A stretch of 6,270 nucleotides of DNA. Origin: Acidobacteriota bacterium (GTDB lineage: Bacteria > Acidobacteriota > Blastocatellia > Pyrinomonadales > Pyrinomonadaceae). Where the stretch lies: the NCBI GenBank assembly GCA_029862725.1, contig JAOTWT010000196.1, positions 1 to 6,270 of the forward strand, in the 5' to 3' direction. The notes under the pieces are model-generated. The model was not told where the DNA came from and made no database searches. It saw only the letters and a program-made list of their open reading frames with translations. Positions 6,126-6,270 of the stretch are shown in pieces (the first letter of the stretch is position 1; each line of letters starts with the position of its first letter). The position numbers and the translations under genes are program-made.

Positions 6126-6270
6126 ATGAAAGCATTCCGCAGGATCTTCTTACAAAGAGCCCGTCAGCGGCTTCTGTCGCGAACGGCAGTTGGACTGATT
6201 TGCACTTTATTTTTAACAGAGGCACCTGCCGCGGGGATCCAAAACGAACGTAAGAACGATTTAAGCCGGC
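6126..6270 (+). CDS. Exported protein of unknown function, N-terminal part only (runs off window)
   Basis: The first 48 codons are present and open to the window edge. The protein starts with a long basic region (MKAFRRIFLQRARQRLLSRT), then a hydrophobic stretch (AVGLICTLFLTEAPAAG), then polar residues (IQNERKNDLSR). This is a Sec signal peptide with probable cleavage near PAA|G or AAG|I, so the product should be exported. There is no lipobox. The ATG has GGAGG five bases upstream, a very good site. The same frame is open back to a TAA at 6033-6035, and a GTG at 6042, with GAGAGG nine bases before it, could add 28 residues. I prefer the ATG because its site is better and the signal peptide then sits at the N-terminus. 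Too little is present to name a family. Confidence 0.72.
   Translation, partial: MKAFRRIFLQRARQRLLSRTAVGLICTLFLTEAPAAGIQNERKNDLSR

Overview
The window looks like chromosomal DNA of a Gram-negative-type bacterium. It has exported proteins with ordinary signal peptides, Shine-Dalgarno sites and sigma70-like promoters. The mix of a membrane-anchored winged-helix/TPR regulator, an exported PF00144 serine hydrolase carrying an extra N-terminal domain, and a PAS-PP2C phosphatase resembles Acidobacteriota, perhaps the Blastocatellia/Pyrinomonadales. That placement is inference from gene style and was not tested. There are no rRNA or tRNA genes, CRISPR repeats, insertion sequences or other mobile elements that I can see.

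Layout: (1) 2-685 (+), the 3' part of a class I SAM-dependent methyltransferase whose true start lies left of the window. (2) 827-2260 (-), an exported beta-lactamase-like serine hydrolase, convergent with the methyltransferase across a 141-base gap. (3) 2261-2490, a divergent control region. It holds a good promoter for the hydrolase with a near-perfect dyad filling the -35/-10 spacer. (4) 2491-3735 (+), a LOV-domain blue-light receptor fused to a SpoIIE/RsbU-type PP2C phosphatase, with every LOV chemistry residue I can check in place. (5) 3781-5745 (-), a membrane-anchored regulator (winged helix, one transmembrane helix, TolB/FlgO-like domain, TPRs), convergent with the phosphatase across only 45 bases. 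(6) 5746-6125, a 380-base divergent region with promoter candidates in both directions and a terminator-like hairpin just before the next gene. (7) 6126 to the right edge (+), the start of an unrecognised exported protein.

The genes alternate in direction, so none share an obvious operon. Three deal with sensing or cell-envelope work: light-controlled dephosphorylation, one-component membrane signalling and an exported hydrolase. The LOV phosphatase would normally act on a STAS anti-anti-sigma factor in a partner-switching cascade, but no STAS or RsbW-like kinase gene lies in the window. The most interesting items are the LOV-phosphatase fusion, the operator-like dyad in the hydrolase promoter, and the possible attenuator leader near 6010-6110. 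None amounts to a demonstrably new system on this sequence alone.
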